Shown in pieces: positions 7,907 through 16,500 of a DNA stretch of 38,383 bases. The notes under the pieces were generated by a model, which was not told where the DNA came from, made no database searches, and worked only from the letters and a program-made list of their open reading frames with translations. Source of the stretch: a virus; the IMG/VR virus record IMGVR_UViG_3300030106_007858, positions 1 to 38,383 of that record. The stretch is one strand, 5' to 3'. The translations under genes were made by a program, and so were the position numbers. Position 1 is the first letter of the stretch; every line of letters begins with the position of its first letter.

Positions 7907-8182
7907 TTATTGTTGACTGTTGTATTTGTCTGTAGCTGTAAGCCAAAACTTAATGGTATCACCATCGAACGCTATTCCTATTTGCTTGCCATAAGATTTC
8001 AACTCCTCGTCATTCATATCAAGGATTTTTCTCTTTAAGGCGGCGGGTGAATTTGCACCAAAATCCACTTTTGCAGAAGACGCAGGTGTAGGCTTAGGCG
8101 CAGTCTTAGGTGCAGGCTTGGGGCTACTTGCAGCAGGTTCTTTAACTGTCGCTTGCTGTTTCTTTGGTGATTTATCTTTCAT
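7907..8182 (-). CDS. Lys/Pro-rich protein with small helical C-terminal domain
   Basis: Ninety-one residues: a basic Pro/Ala/Ser-rich tether (residues 1-45) and a compact C-terminal domain (residues 46-88) reading ALKRKILDMNDEELKSYG then GIAFDGDTIKFWLTATDKY. The latter resembles the helix-extension-helix segment of the protein at 6311-6745. A role in DNA or chromatin-like binding is possible, but I do not recognise the family. It is separated from the tail tube gene upstream by a strong terminator, and a TAGAAT hexamer lies five bases before its ATG, suggesting its own promoter. It is probably cotranscribed with the two small genes that follow it on the minus strand. Confidence 0.6.
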   Translation of the reverse strand: MKDKSPKKQQATVKEPAASSPKPAPKTAPKPTPASSAKVDFGANSPAALKRKILDMNDEELKSYGKQIGIAFDGDTIKFWLTATDKYNSQQ

Positions 8183-8187
8183 ACTCT

Positions 8188-8193
8188 ATTCTA
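8188..8193 (-). promoter_or_regulatory. Candidate -10 box TAGAAT, five bases before ATG
   Basis: On the minus strand TAGAAT lies five bases before the ATG at 8182, matching the spacing of three perfect TATAAT copies at other genes. No good -35 box is visible; that position falls within the terminator. Confidence 0.3.
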
Positions 8194-8199
8194 TTACAC

Positions 8200-8232
8200 A
8201 AAAAAACCCCACTTCGGAAAGTGGGGTTTTTT
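8200..8232 (-). terminator. Rho-independent terminator after the tail tube gene
   Basis: An 8-bp perfect stem pairs CCCCACTT (8207-8214) with AAGTGGGG (8219-8226) around a CGGA loop. It is flanked by seven A on the left and six T on the right, so it can act in both directions. On the minus strand it ends transcription from the tail tube gene before 8182. Confidence 0.92.
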
Positions 8233-8252
8233 AATTTGTTTTAAATCAACTA

Positions 8253-9482
8253 TTATGCGTAGTTGTCTATCAACGTGGGGCCGTAGATCTGCCCATCTCC
8301 ACTGGGAATACCACTTGAGACATGAACAAAGATACCATGTTCGGCATCGTTTACTCCACCAATTTCAGTAGAGAAGGTCAAGTCTACAGACTTGTTCGCT
8401 CCGATACTTGAAGAGATTGAGGTGTTGTCCAAAGAGGCGCCCTTAAAGGTATAAGCTATCGCCCTGTTATTATTGGTATCATAGTTGAACGCGAGGTCTT
8501 TGCCCGAAGCTTTGGGGTTCTTGACGATGACGCTGATTTCTTTTTGGTCGAACTCATCCAAGCGAGCCGAAAGGTCCAAGGCTTTCTGCTCGTTGACAAT
8601 AGCGTTAATGCTCATTGTGGCTGCAATTGGGAAATCAACAGTTCGTGCATAAGCGAATTTACTTCCCAATCTGTTAAGGGGTGTTCTGGAAAGCGGCAAT
8701 GAGATCGAGCAGCTTTGAATATGGGCTTCGTCAGATCCATCAATAACAACCATACTGTCATCACTTAGAGTGCCAAGGCTTACGGTAACATCCGCAGGAC
8801 GAAGGGCAACTGGAAAGGGTAATCCTGTCAGGGTGCCAATACCTTCCCCCATTATGATTCCACTCTTAGCGAAAGGAATGTCCACGGTGAATCCGAGGGA
8901 CGTTCCAGATTCTTGGTTAACTGCTGGACTTGTAATACCCGAGTAAACCTCAAAGTTTTCGCCAACTACGGTAACATCTGAAGTAACGTTGGAACCCTCC
9001 ATTGTCACGGATACTGTGGGAAGAGCGCCGACAGCCAGATCGACAGTGTAATCAGAAATATAGCAATTGCCTATACCGACGAATTGACCCTGATTGCCAG
9101 CCGCCATGGTTTCGTCATCCGCATCTTCACCTTCAGCAACAGTAAGAATGTAGAGGTTTTGACCACTTCCGCCGACCATGTGACCAGAGGGGAAGTTTCC
9201 AGAGTTGTTGTATCCAGTTTGAACTAAGAAGTTCAGGGCTTTTTCGTTAAAGCCGTTGGTCAGGTAATAAGAAAAGTCTGCACTAACCGTCGGAGGCTCA
9301 ATGATTTCTGTTCCAATACGCGCTAATGTGCCATATTGGTTAACGTCCTGACGGTTAATGTTGAAACTGTAATTGGCGCTTTGCACCCGCTCTAGTTGTG
9401 CGTGGTCGCCCGAATTAACAGAAGATGCGTCTTTACTAACATAAAGAGCTTCGGATTGGTAAATTACTCTATTTCTGGCCAT
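8253..9482 (-). CDS. Major tail tube protein
   Basis: A 409-residue beta-rich protein that would polymerise into the tail tube. Evidence is its place at the end of the connector set, flanked by tail terminator and a strong terminator, and its clear similarity to two distal-tail proteins: the segment SDYTVDLAVGALPTVSVTMEG here matches TNYSLSYSVGQLPVVQTQFIG in the protein at 22623 and TSYSVNAAVGTVPQVNANIVV at 20880. It also shares a second region (IQSCSISLPLSR, then GSKFAYARTVDFPI) with the 22623 protein. It is longer than lambda gpV and probably has two tube-type domains. A weak AATAAT stands five bases before the ATG. High expression is suggested by its own terminator. Confidence 0.75.
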   Translation of the reverse strand: MARNRVIYQSEALYVSKDASSVNSGDHAQLERVQSANYSFNINRQDVNQYGTLARIGTEIIEPPTVSADFSYYLTNGFNEKALNFLVQTGYNNSGNFPSGHMVGGSGQNLYILTVAEGEDADDETMAAGNQGQFVGIGNCYISDYTVDLAVGALPTVSVTMEGSNVTSDVTVVGENFEVYSGITSPAVNQESGTSLGFTVDIPFAKSGIIMGEGIGTLTGLPFPVALRPADVTVSLGTLSDDSMVVIDGSDEAHIQSCSISLPLSRTPLNRLGSKFAYARTVDFPIAATMSINAIVNEQKALDLSARLDEFDQKEISVIVKNPKASGKDLAFNYDTNNNRAIAYTFKGASLDNTSISSSIGANKSVDLTFSTEIGGVNDAEHGIFVHVSSGIPSGDGQIYGPTLIDNYA

Positions 9483-9531
9483 AATAAATTATTCTTTCTT
9501 GTGTTTACAGTTTTATTGTTAAAATATGAAA

Positions 9532-10383
9532 TTAAGAGAAGCGATATCTGTGCTGCTGAATGTCAAAATCTATAAAGCCCACATATAATTCGTTAGCTAA
9601 CGACTTCTTTACTTTGTCGCTTAATTTGGACGTTGTGACCTTATCGACAAAAAAACTGGTATTGTTCTCGTAAGGCTCTTTTACGCCCGAATACGAATAT
9701 GAATTGTTTTTTAAGTCGCCCAACTCTGTAATTGGGTAGCCTGTAAAAGGAATTGAGGTAAAGATTTCGTTCACCGAATCAGCAAAAATCGACAGCACTC
9801 CATCCAATTGATAAGGGTCTTCAGCCATTACCACCGCTTTAGCCTGCACGACCGTATCCATCATTCCACCAAGTGCAAAACCTTTATTTTCGGCCTGTGC
9901 GACAGAAAGAAAAATAGCTGGAACAACGTCGTCGTAAGGCTCAATATAATTGTAATCTGCTGAAGGTAAGCGGGAATTGACCTTATATTTGTTTTCAATA
10001 ATCAAGTCATCCTCAGTATCATTAGTAAAATACACATTAAAATCTTTTACTGCGAAGGAACCAGTAACAGATGATCCGCTTGTAACCGCTGTGGGCGTTA
10101 AGACCCTGCCATTTTCAAAATCAAATACAAATCCGTCAGGTCTTCCCGATTCGCCCCCACCAACAAATATGCCCGTCGGAATTGTAACATCACCAACGGA
10201 AGAGTCCGTAACCCACTGTTTATAGGGGCTTCCAAATACATTGTAATCAGAATCTACTCTTGGATCATCATAGTAGAAAAATTCGCCCGTAGTATTGGTA
10301 TAGGCTTCCCCTTTGGTTAAGAGAAAATTATCAAACCACATAAAGAAGGAGGTGGTTAACTTATGTTGGAATTGCTCGATCAT
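9532..10383 (-). CDS. Putative tail terminator or tail completion protein
   Basis: A 283-residue soluble protein with mixed strand and helix and no recognised catalytic motif. It opens with a helix (MIEQFQHKLTTSFFMWFDNFLL) and ends with a strand pair. It lies between a neck-type protein and the tail tube gene, the usual slot for the tail terminator that caps the tube and joins it to the head. At 283 residues it is larger than lambda gpU (about 130), so an extra domain or different family is possible. Its ATG overlaps the stop of the upstream gene in an ATGA arrangement, showing translational coupling. The function is inferred from gene order. Confidence 0.5.
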   Translation of the reverse strand: MIEQFQHKLTTSFFMWFDNFLLTKGEAYTNTTGEFFYYDDPRVDSDYNVFGSPYKQWVTDSSVGDVTIPTGIFVGGGESGRPDGFVFDFENGRVLTPTAVTSGSSVTGSFAVKDFNVYFTNDTEDDLIIENKYKVNSRLPSADYNYIEPYDDVVPAIFLSVAQAENKGFALGGMMDTVVQAKAVVMAEDPYQLDGVLSIFADSVNEIFTSIPFTGYPITELGDLKNNSYSYSGVKEPYENNTSFFVDKVTTSKLSDKVKKSLANELYVGFIDFDIQQHRYRFS

Positions 10384-10958
10384 CGTAATTCTTCAAACTT
10401 TTTCTTATATTTGCTTATTAAGGCAGATATGTAGGGGGAGTTTTGAAACTTGCCCGCCCTTACTTTTACACGGCTTTGGATTGCTGCGCCTGATCTGCCC
10501 TTATTTTTTCTCAAGAGATAACCCAATCCTGAAAGTCCACGCTCTATTCCCTGCGCCCAACTGCGGCCTGTGGCCCATGGAAGAGGGGTTATTGCAAAGA
10601 TTTCCTCCGCAGTAGGAAGGTCTACTCTGAACCTGTTTCCTATTTTTGGTCTTTTAATTTCTCTTTCAAATTTAATCGTCATTTTCTCAAAAAGCTGCAA
10701 AATTGGGCCGATGGGCTGCTCGCCCCTGTCAAAACCAATAAAGGCAAACAGGTTTGATATACCGCCCAAGGTTCCACTAATATTCCCCGCATCTGGACCC
10801 GCCAAGATTTCTTGGGTAATTGGGTTGCCCAAAAATTCCTTAATCATTTCTTGTTTGATTCTGTCAAATTCTTTTTTAGCCTCCTTCTCCATTCCCCTAC
10901 GCATAGCCTTAGGGGCCTGTTTTCGAAGCGCTGCTGTTACATCTGGTGGAAGCGTCAT
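10380..10958 (-). CDS. Putative tail completion/neck protein (HK97 gp10-like)
   Basis: A 192-residue basic protein with a strongly helical charged N-terminus (APKAMRRGMEKEAKKEFDRI) and a C-terminal basic region ending in KYKKKFEELR. HK97 gp10-type neck proteins are small and basic, often start with a long amphipathic helix, and occupy this place between head closure and tail terminator genes. The middle segment (RVDLPTAEEIFAITPLPWATGRSWAQGIERG) has the strand-turn character seen in that group. There is a five-base gap after the upstream stop and a four-base overlap with the next gene. The identification rests mostly on order and general character, not on a diagnostic motif. Confidence 0.5.
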   Translation of the reverse strand: MTLPPDVTAALRKQAPKAMRRGMEKEAKKEFDRIKQEMIKEFLGNPITQEILAGPDAGNISGTLGGISNLFAFIGFDRGEQPIGPILQLFEKMTIKFEREIKRPKIGNRFRVDLPTAEEIFAITPLPWATGRSWAQGIERGLSGLGYLLRKNKGRSGAAIQSRVKVRAGKFQNSPYISALISKYKKKFEELR

Positions 10959-10963
10959 GGCGA

Positions 10964-11431
10964 TTATTCGTCAATTGGGGTAAGGACAAATGTGAAAAAT
11001 TGATTATCAACCAAGCCTGACGGTTTGCCATCGCTGGAAATTGCAAAGTAGCGCCCATCGAAATACACCCTACGCGCCTCTCGAATGTAATTGTAGCCAG
11101 CCTCCTTGACGACGATCTCTACAGAACCATCTGGTAAAACCACTTTATTTTGGCTTCCAGCCTGCTCAGCGGTGTCCGCCGACATAAACTCCTTGTCCAT
11201 GTCCTTGTAATAGATTCTTGCGGAAAACGTGTCAGAAATAGTCGTGTATTCAACGGAGCTATTTGAACCCGTGTTGGTTCTACCGTATAGAGAGTTCCAT
11301 TTTGGGGTCGAGGCAATAAGAGTTTTCTTTGCATTCTTGTATACAGTTATTGTCTGGGCAAAGGTTGTATGCAAGGTATCTGCTAAACTTTTAATTTTAT
11401 TAATTTGATCTGCTGATAAAAATCCCGCCAT
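10964..11431 (-). CDS. Putative head closure (stopper) protein
   Basis: First gene of the minus-strand connector operon. The 155-residue product has a helical N-terminus (LSADQINKIKSLADTLHTTFAQTITVYKNAKK) and then a strand-rich domain that includes the short runs SARIYYKDMD and REARRVYFDGRYFAI. This resembles beta-barrel head-closure proteins of the SPP1 gp16 or lambda gpFII kind in size and layout. A TATAAATA box lies about 18 bases upstream on the minus strand. The assignment comes from the order: closure, neck, terminator, tube. Confidence 0.5.
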   Translation of the reverse strand: MAGFLSADQINKIKSLADTLHTTFAQTITVYKNAKKTLIASTPKWNSLYGRTNTGSNSSVEYTTISDTFSARIYYKDMDKEFMSADTAEQAGSQNKVVLPDGSVEIVVKEAGYNYIREARRVYFDGRYFAISSDGKPSGLVDNQFFTFVLTPIDE

Positions 11432-11432
11432 A

Positions 11433-11460
11433 TTGATTTTTACACTTTTATTTATATAAT
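11433..11460 (+). promoter_or_regulatory. Sigma70-like promoter, TTGATT-N16-TATAAT
   Basis: TTGATT at 11433-11438 and TATAAT at 11455-11460 are 16 bases apart. Transcription would begin near 11467, about ten bases before the ATG at 11477, and would drive the tail chaperone and tape measure genes. Confidence 0.6.
11449..11456 (-). promoter_or_regulatory. Minus-strand TATAAATA box (late-promoter-like)
   Basis: The minus strand reads TATAAATA, identical to the T4 late promoter consensus, 18 bases before the ATG at 11431. It overlaps the divergent plus-strand -10 box, so the two promoters cannot be open together. No -35 match is visible, as in T4 late promoters. One copy could arise by chance in A/T-rich DNA. 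Confidence 0.4.
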
Positions 11461-11476
11461 AAGATAGGTTTAAGGT

Positions 11477-11764
11477 ATGAACGCCAAAAAAAATTTAGCT
11501 GATAGGTCGGAAAGGGAGATTTCTGCGCTTTTTAAAACAATGCTTTTGCTAGTAGAGGATATGAAAAAAGACCATGATTTTCATTATCAAAAGCTTTATG
11601 ACAACATTCCCGAAAAATATCACCGAATTATTGATACCGCTGACCACTTCACGCCAGACAAGGTAAACTGGATTCGCAAAAGAATTTTAGACTTCGGTAA
11701 CGAATCAATTAGAAATTTAGGATCTGAGCTTGATAATTATAGTGTAAGCTTTGTCTTCAAATAA
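11477..11764 (+). CDS. Small helical protein of unknown function
   Basis: Ninety-five residues, predicted almost all helical and highly charged, with segments SEREISALFKTMLLLVEDM and VNWIRKRILDFGNESIRNL. There is no signal peptide or membrane span. I do not recognise it. It is the first gene of the rightward tail operon, just downstream of a good promoter, and lies 12 bases before the first chaperone-like gene, so a part in tail assembly is possible. TAAGG overlaps the start region as a very close ribosome binding site. Confidence 0.6.
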   Translation: MNAKKNLADRSEREISALFKTMLLLVEDMKKDHDFHYQKLYDNIPEKYHRIIDTADHFTPDKVNWIRKRILDFGNESIRNLGSELDNYSVSFVFK

Positions 11765-11776
11765 AGGAATAAGGAT

Positions 11777-12532
11777 ATGGATTTTAAAGAATTATATAAA
11801 TTTAGCCTCGACCAAGAAAAAGAGGTCGAAAAGAGTCACACTCGTAAAAACAAAAAAACTGGCGAGGAAACAACCGTTACCAAAACGGTTACCGAGAAGG
11901 TGCCTGTGCAGGTAAGGATCAAGCGCCCATCCAGAAGGGAGCTTGAAGATGCAGAATTAGAATACTCTGTTGAAATGAGCCGCTGTGTTAAAAGGGGTAT
12001 TTTGACAAAGGCAATGCTGTATAAAAAATACAGTGATACTGGTGGCGTTTTTAGCGAGCAGGACGCAAAGGATTATGGCAAGCTTTATACCGAGGTATTA
12101 AACCTGCAAAACGAATATGTGCGTTTGGATTCAGCCGATAAGAAAACTGACAAACAAAAGAAGCGTCTTGAAAAGATTAAGCAAGACTTGGGTGCAACTA
12201 AGCAAAAGATGGTGGAGGTTGAATCTACAATGCATACGCTTTTCGATCACACTGCTGACACCAAGGCTCAAAACAGGCTGTTGCTTTGGTATACATTGAT
12301 GCTGACTCATATTCAGCGCGAAGAAGACGAAGAGCCAACGCCCTATTTTACTGGTGAAGATTTTGAACAGCGAGTGGAGGATTACTACAAAAAAGAGGAC
12401 GAATCCGATGATTTTTATCTTCAAGTAGTAAAAAAGGTTACCACAATTCTGGCTTTTTGGTTCTTTAACCAAGCTTCCACTCCCGATGAGTTCAATGAGC
12501 TTATTGAGCAGATGGAGAACGGTGAACTTTGA
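11777..12532 (+). CDS. Tail assembly chaperone-like protein 1
   Basis: A 251-residue charged helical protein placed directly before the tape measure gene pair, the position of tail assembly chaperones (lambda G and GT) that coat the tape measure protein during assembly. It includes a central coiled coil (residues about 90-150) and an acidic C-terminus. The segment from RRELEDAELEY to KGILTKAML, then GGVFSEQDAKDYG, has a counterpart in the following protein, suggesting the two arose by duplication. AAGGA in the leader gives a ribosome binding site. Unlike many chaperone pairs, no slippery heptamer is present at its end. The chaperone role is inferred from position and composition. Confidence 0.55.
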   Translation: MDFKELYKFSLDQEKEVEKSHTRKNKKTGEETTVTKTVTEKVPVQVRIKRPSRRELEDAELEYSVEMSRCVKRGILTKAMLYKKYSDTGGVFSEQDAKDYGKLYTEVLNLQNEYVRLDSADKKTDKQKKRLEKIKQDLGATKQKMVEVESTMHTLFDHTADTKAQNRLLLWYTLMLTHIQREEDEEPTPYFTGEDFEQRVEDYYKKEDESDDFYLQVVKKVTTILAFWFFNQASTPDEFNELIEQMENGEL

Positions 12533-13521
12533 ATGAGGAATTCTACATTTCACTAATTGGTGAGGCGTTTGACGGCTACACCGAAGAGGCCCTAGATGGC
12601 ACACCTGTTTATGTTAGGCACATAAATATCAGGGATCAGAGGTATCTTCAAAAGTATCACGATAAGTATAAAAATGTTGCACTGTCCAAGGGAGTTGAGA
12701 GCAGGGAAGATAGGCAAAGGCGGGTCATAGAAGACGGGATCTGGACTGCCGAAGAAGATCAAAAAATAAGTTCCTTGCAATTTGAGATAGAAAATCTCAA
12801 AAAAACCATTAAGAGTGTTTTTCTGCCATCTCAACAGGAAGAGACAAGAAAGAGCCTAGACCAAAGGCGCAAAGAGCTTAGTGATCTTCTAACAAAAAAG
12901 CAGGAGATAATAGGTAAGACGGCAGACGATTACGCCACCAGTAGGTCAAACGATGAGATGCTTAGGTTTTCTTTGTTTCAAGATCCTGACTTTACCAAAA
13001 ACTTATATACAGAAGACGAATTTGCTGAACTTGAGATATGGCAGATTGCAAAAATTAATGACATACAAAGCAACATTACAGAAAGACTATCAGAGACCTC
13101 TCTGCAAGAGGCGGTTTTGAGACCTTTCTTTGGTATTTATTTATCGTTGTGCGAAAACCCAGCCGAATTCTATGGAAAGCCTGTGGTTGATCTTTCTATC
13201 TATCAGTTAAAAACCGTCCTTTTTGGAAAAATGTTTTTTAACATATTCCAGCAGACGGAAAATATTCCAGATAACATAAGAGATAATCCAGAAAAACTCA
13301 TGGCCTTTGCGGAGAATCAAAGAAATAGGGATTCCAAGACGGGAAGTGGCGGCTTGAAAGATGATGCAAGTGCATCTGCGGTTTTTGGCGCAACAAAAGA
13401 AGACATGCAAACTCTTGATTTGGGTCGCGGGGCAAATGTTTCCTTAAGAGACGAAGCGGCCAAACATGGAGGTAAGCTTAATATGCAACAAATGATGCGA
13501 TTAGCTGGGGAAGATGTGTAA
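12529..13521 (+). CDS. Tail assembly chaperone-like protein 2 (TTG start)
   Basis: A 330-residue charged helical protein that immediately precedes the tape measure gene. Its N-terminal half resembles the previous protein (compare DGIWTAEEDQKISSLQFEIEN with GGVFSEQDAKDYGKLYTEV), and the C-terminal part (residues about 200-330) is its own, with a flexible Gly/Ser linker near residue 275 and a Met/Gln-rich end. The start is TTG at 12529, inside the stop of the previous gene (TTGA overlap). The nearby ATG at 12533 is in another frame that closes after seven codons. The -1 frame is shut by TGA at 12523-12525, so coupled re-initiation is more likely than frameshifting. A role in tape measure folding is inferred. 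Confidence 0.55.
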   Translation: MNEEFYISLIGEAFDGYTEEALDGTPVYVRHINIRDQRYLQKYHDKYKNVALSKGVESREDRQRRVIEDGIWTAEEDQKISSLQFEIENLKKTIKSVFLPSQQEETRKSLDQRRKELSDLLTKKQEIIGKTADDYATSRSNDEMLRFSLFQDPDFTKNLYTEDEFAELEIWQIAKINDIQSNITERLSETSLQEAVLRPFFGIYLSLCENPAEFYGKPVVDLSIYQLKTVLFGKMFFNIFQQTENIPDNIRDNPEKLMAFAENQRNRDSKTGSGGLKDDASASAVFGATKEDMQTLDLGRGANVSLRDEAAKHGGKLNMQQMMRLAGEDV

Positions 13522-13554
13522 ATCTTTGTGTAATTACTACAAAGGTTTACGGTT

Positions 13555-16500
13555 ATGCCCATTCAGATACCTACAGTTCAAACAGGATTAGAAGCAAGTA
13601 TTCAGGCTGCTGCTCAGAAAGCGGGTAGGAATCTTAAGATAAATCTTGGGGCCAACTCCAGAAGTATTGACGCTCTGGCACAGCCCTTAGGACGCATAAC
13701 AGGTAAGGCTGACGAGTTTACTAAGTCCATGGAGGCGGCAAACGCCCGTGTGTTGGCTTTTGGTGCTTCTGTCGGTGTTCTCTCTGCGATCACAAGAGGT
13801 TTCAGGGAATTGGTTAAGACCACAGTGGAGGTCGAGAAAAGTCTGGCCAACATTAATTCAATTTTAAATGTTAGTGCTGCCAATTTAGATAAGTTCAAAA
13901 AACAAATATTTGATGTCGCCAGAAATACAGAGCAAACATTTGAAACTGTTGCTCAAGCGGCTTTGGAATTAAGTCGTCAGGGCCTTAAGGCTGAAGAGGT
14001 AACGAAGCGATTAAATGATTCCATGATCCTCGCTCGACTCTCGGGTCTTGGTGCAGCAGAGGCCGTTTCGGGGCTAACAGCAGCTATTAACTCTTTTAAT
14101 TCACAAGGATTAACTAGCGCCGAGGTATTGAATAAAATTGCCGCAGCGGCTGTAAAGGCTGCTGTATCTGAGAAAGACTTGATTGAGGGTATTAAGCGTT
14201 CTGGTGCGGTTGCTATTGAGGCGGGCGTGACGTTTGACGAATTGGTCGGTGTTATATCCGCACTTCAACAACAGACTGCGCGTGGTGGTTCGGTTATCGG
14301 TAACTCTCTTAAAACTATTTTTACTCGTCTTCAGAGTTTGGAAAAACTGAAGACTATGCAGGATTTGGGCGTGGAAATTACTAATGCCGCAGGGGAGGTT
14401 CTTCCCGCCACGAAACTTATTCAAAATTTAGGGCAGGCTATTCAAAGTTTACCCGATACCCGCAAACTTCAGATTGCGGAAAATTTGGTAGGCAAATTCC
14501 AGATTGCGCCATTCTTGGCTATTTTGAGGGATTACAATTCTGAAACTCAAATCGCGATAGACATCACCCGAGTTGCGGCTAATGCCACAACAGAAGCTTA
14601 TGGGCGTAATGTGACATTGAACAAAACCTTGTCTGCTGCAATTAATGAGGCTACGACAAATTTAAAGGAGTTAGCGAACACTCTTGGTGAAATTGGGGTG
14701 ACCGAAAGCTTACAAAATGTTCTTGGATTTTTCAACAGCTTGGTAAGTAAAATTCAGGAAGTTTTAGAGGGTGAGGGTATAGGTAGTGAGTTTGCTAGAG
14801 GACTCGTAAAAGGTATCGGCAACGTTATTAGTGGCCCAGGTTTAGCGATATTTGGTGCGATTATAGCCAAACTAACAATTGACCTAACGAGGTTTGGCGC
14901 TGCATCCCTACAGACATTTTTTGGTTTAAATAAAACCGCCAAAGATATTGCTGCTACTCAGGGATCAATTGCCTCAACGCTTTTAAAGAATTCTGATATT
15001 CAGAAACAGATTCTGGCAATAGAAAACTCCACATTAAGTGTGGAGCAAAAAAGGGCGGCGCAAACACAATTTTTTACTCAAGCGCTAAATTCTCAATTGG
15101 CGATAATGAAGCAGATGCAGGGTATCGCGGCGAGTATTGCTCCATCTGTGGTTGCGCGAACGGGCGGACGATCTGGTGGTAGAGGAAGAGCCGCTGGTGG
15201 ATTTATTCCAAACTTTGATGCCGTAAGGGGCTATGGGTCAGAGCGGCAGGACATCATGCGTGGTGTAGGTGGTGCGCCATCATCTGCAAGACCTGTTACC
15301 ATTCCGAATTTTAATTTTGGTAGCGGTCAGCGGGGAACCATGATCGCTAATAGTAGTGAGTTCATTGTTCCTAATTATGCTGGTGGAGGTTCTGCTATTT
15401 ACAATCAGGATATGGTGCGAAGCATGGGGATGCCCGCTGGCGCCAGAAGTTTGGCGGCGGGAGGCTATATACCGAATTTTGCGCGTGGTATTCCTCAGGC
15501 GAGAGTGGGTCGCCCCTCGGGGACTGTCTCGGATTACATAAGCGCAAGAGGTAGTGAAGTACACACGCGAGAATCGTTGTTGAAGGCGGGCTTTTCAAAG
15601 CAGCAAGTCGGGCAAGCTGGTTTTCCCGCTGCCCCCGCTGCGGCAGCAGCTTCTTCCAAGACTGCAAAAACTGCCCAGACGGCAGGTCCAAGGATTATTG
15701 ATATTCAAACCGCTTTAGGCAGAAGAAATAAATTACCAACCCTTTTAACACCAGCAGGTTCAGGTATGAAAGGTTTCCTCACAACCGAAACTGATATAAG
15801 TGATTTATTTGCAAAGCCAAAAAACACAGTTAGGGGAATTTTTGCTTGGGAAAAGAGAACGCTGGCTAAAGGTTCACCCTTGAGGGATAGATATCAGAAA
15901 AGATTTAACAAGGAGCGCGTTAAAAAATGGGCCGAGAAGCAGGTAATACCGATGGCCAGACAGATAGCGGAGACGGTGGGGGCGCAACCCGTCGATCCCA
16001 CGACGATAGAGAAGGTTAAAGAGACAAAGGGGTATATAGGTGGAATTCATGCCGCTTTCGGCGCAATTTTTGATGCGGCTGTAGCTACTGGATTGAAGCT
16101 CGAAGCTCAAGATCCAGACAGGGGAGATTTCGATTACAGGGGATCAATAGAAAAAGCGCCAGACCACAAGAAGTTCATGACAAAGCTTTTTGGCAGGGGA
16201 TTTGCGGGGCAGGGCTTTTTTAACGGCTTGGCCGATTTAAAGTTTTCTGGTGGTGCTAGTGCAAAAACAAGCATGGCGGGTAAGACTAAAAAGGAAATTA
16301 GAACGGGTGGCGCTCTGGCGGCATTGAGGCAGAAAATATTTCCCACCAAGAGTGGGGGCGGCAAATCCGCCGCTGGTTACATTCCCAATTTCGATGCGAC
16401 AAGAGGTTACGGCGCTTTGGACGATGCGGTAATGAGAGAACAGGCCGCTGGTTTACCACTGAATCAAATAAGAATAAATCAAGACGCAAGATTGCGAAAT

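Noticed and set aside
7513-8038. Plus-strand open frames opposite the small minus-strand genes
   Set aside because: They are low-complexity mirror readings of Lys/Pro-rich codons, have no ribosome binding sites, and overlap better minus-strand genes.
12515-12540. Programmed frameshift joining the two chaperone-like genes
   Set aside because: The -1 frame has TGA at 12523-12525 and no slippery heptamer lies between it and the end of the first gene. The prfB-like CTT TGA at 12527-12532 would give GAA then TGA after a +1 shift, so nothing useful is made.
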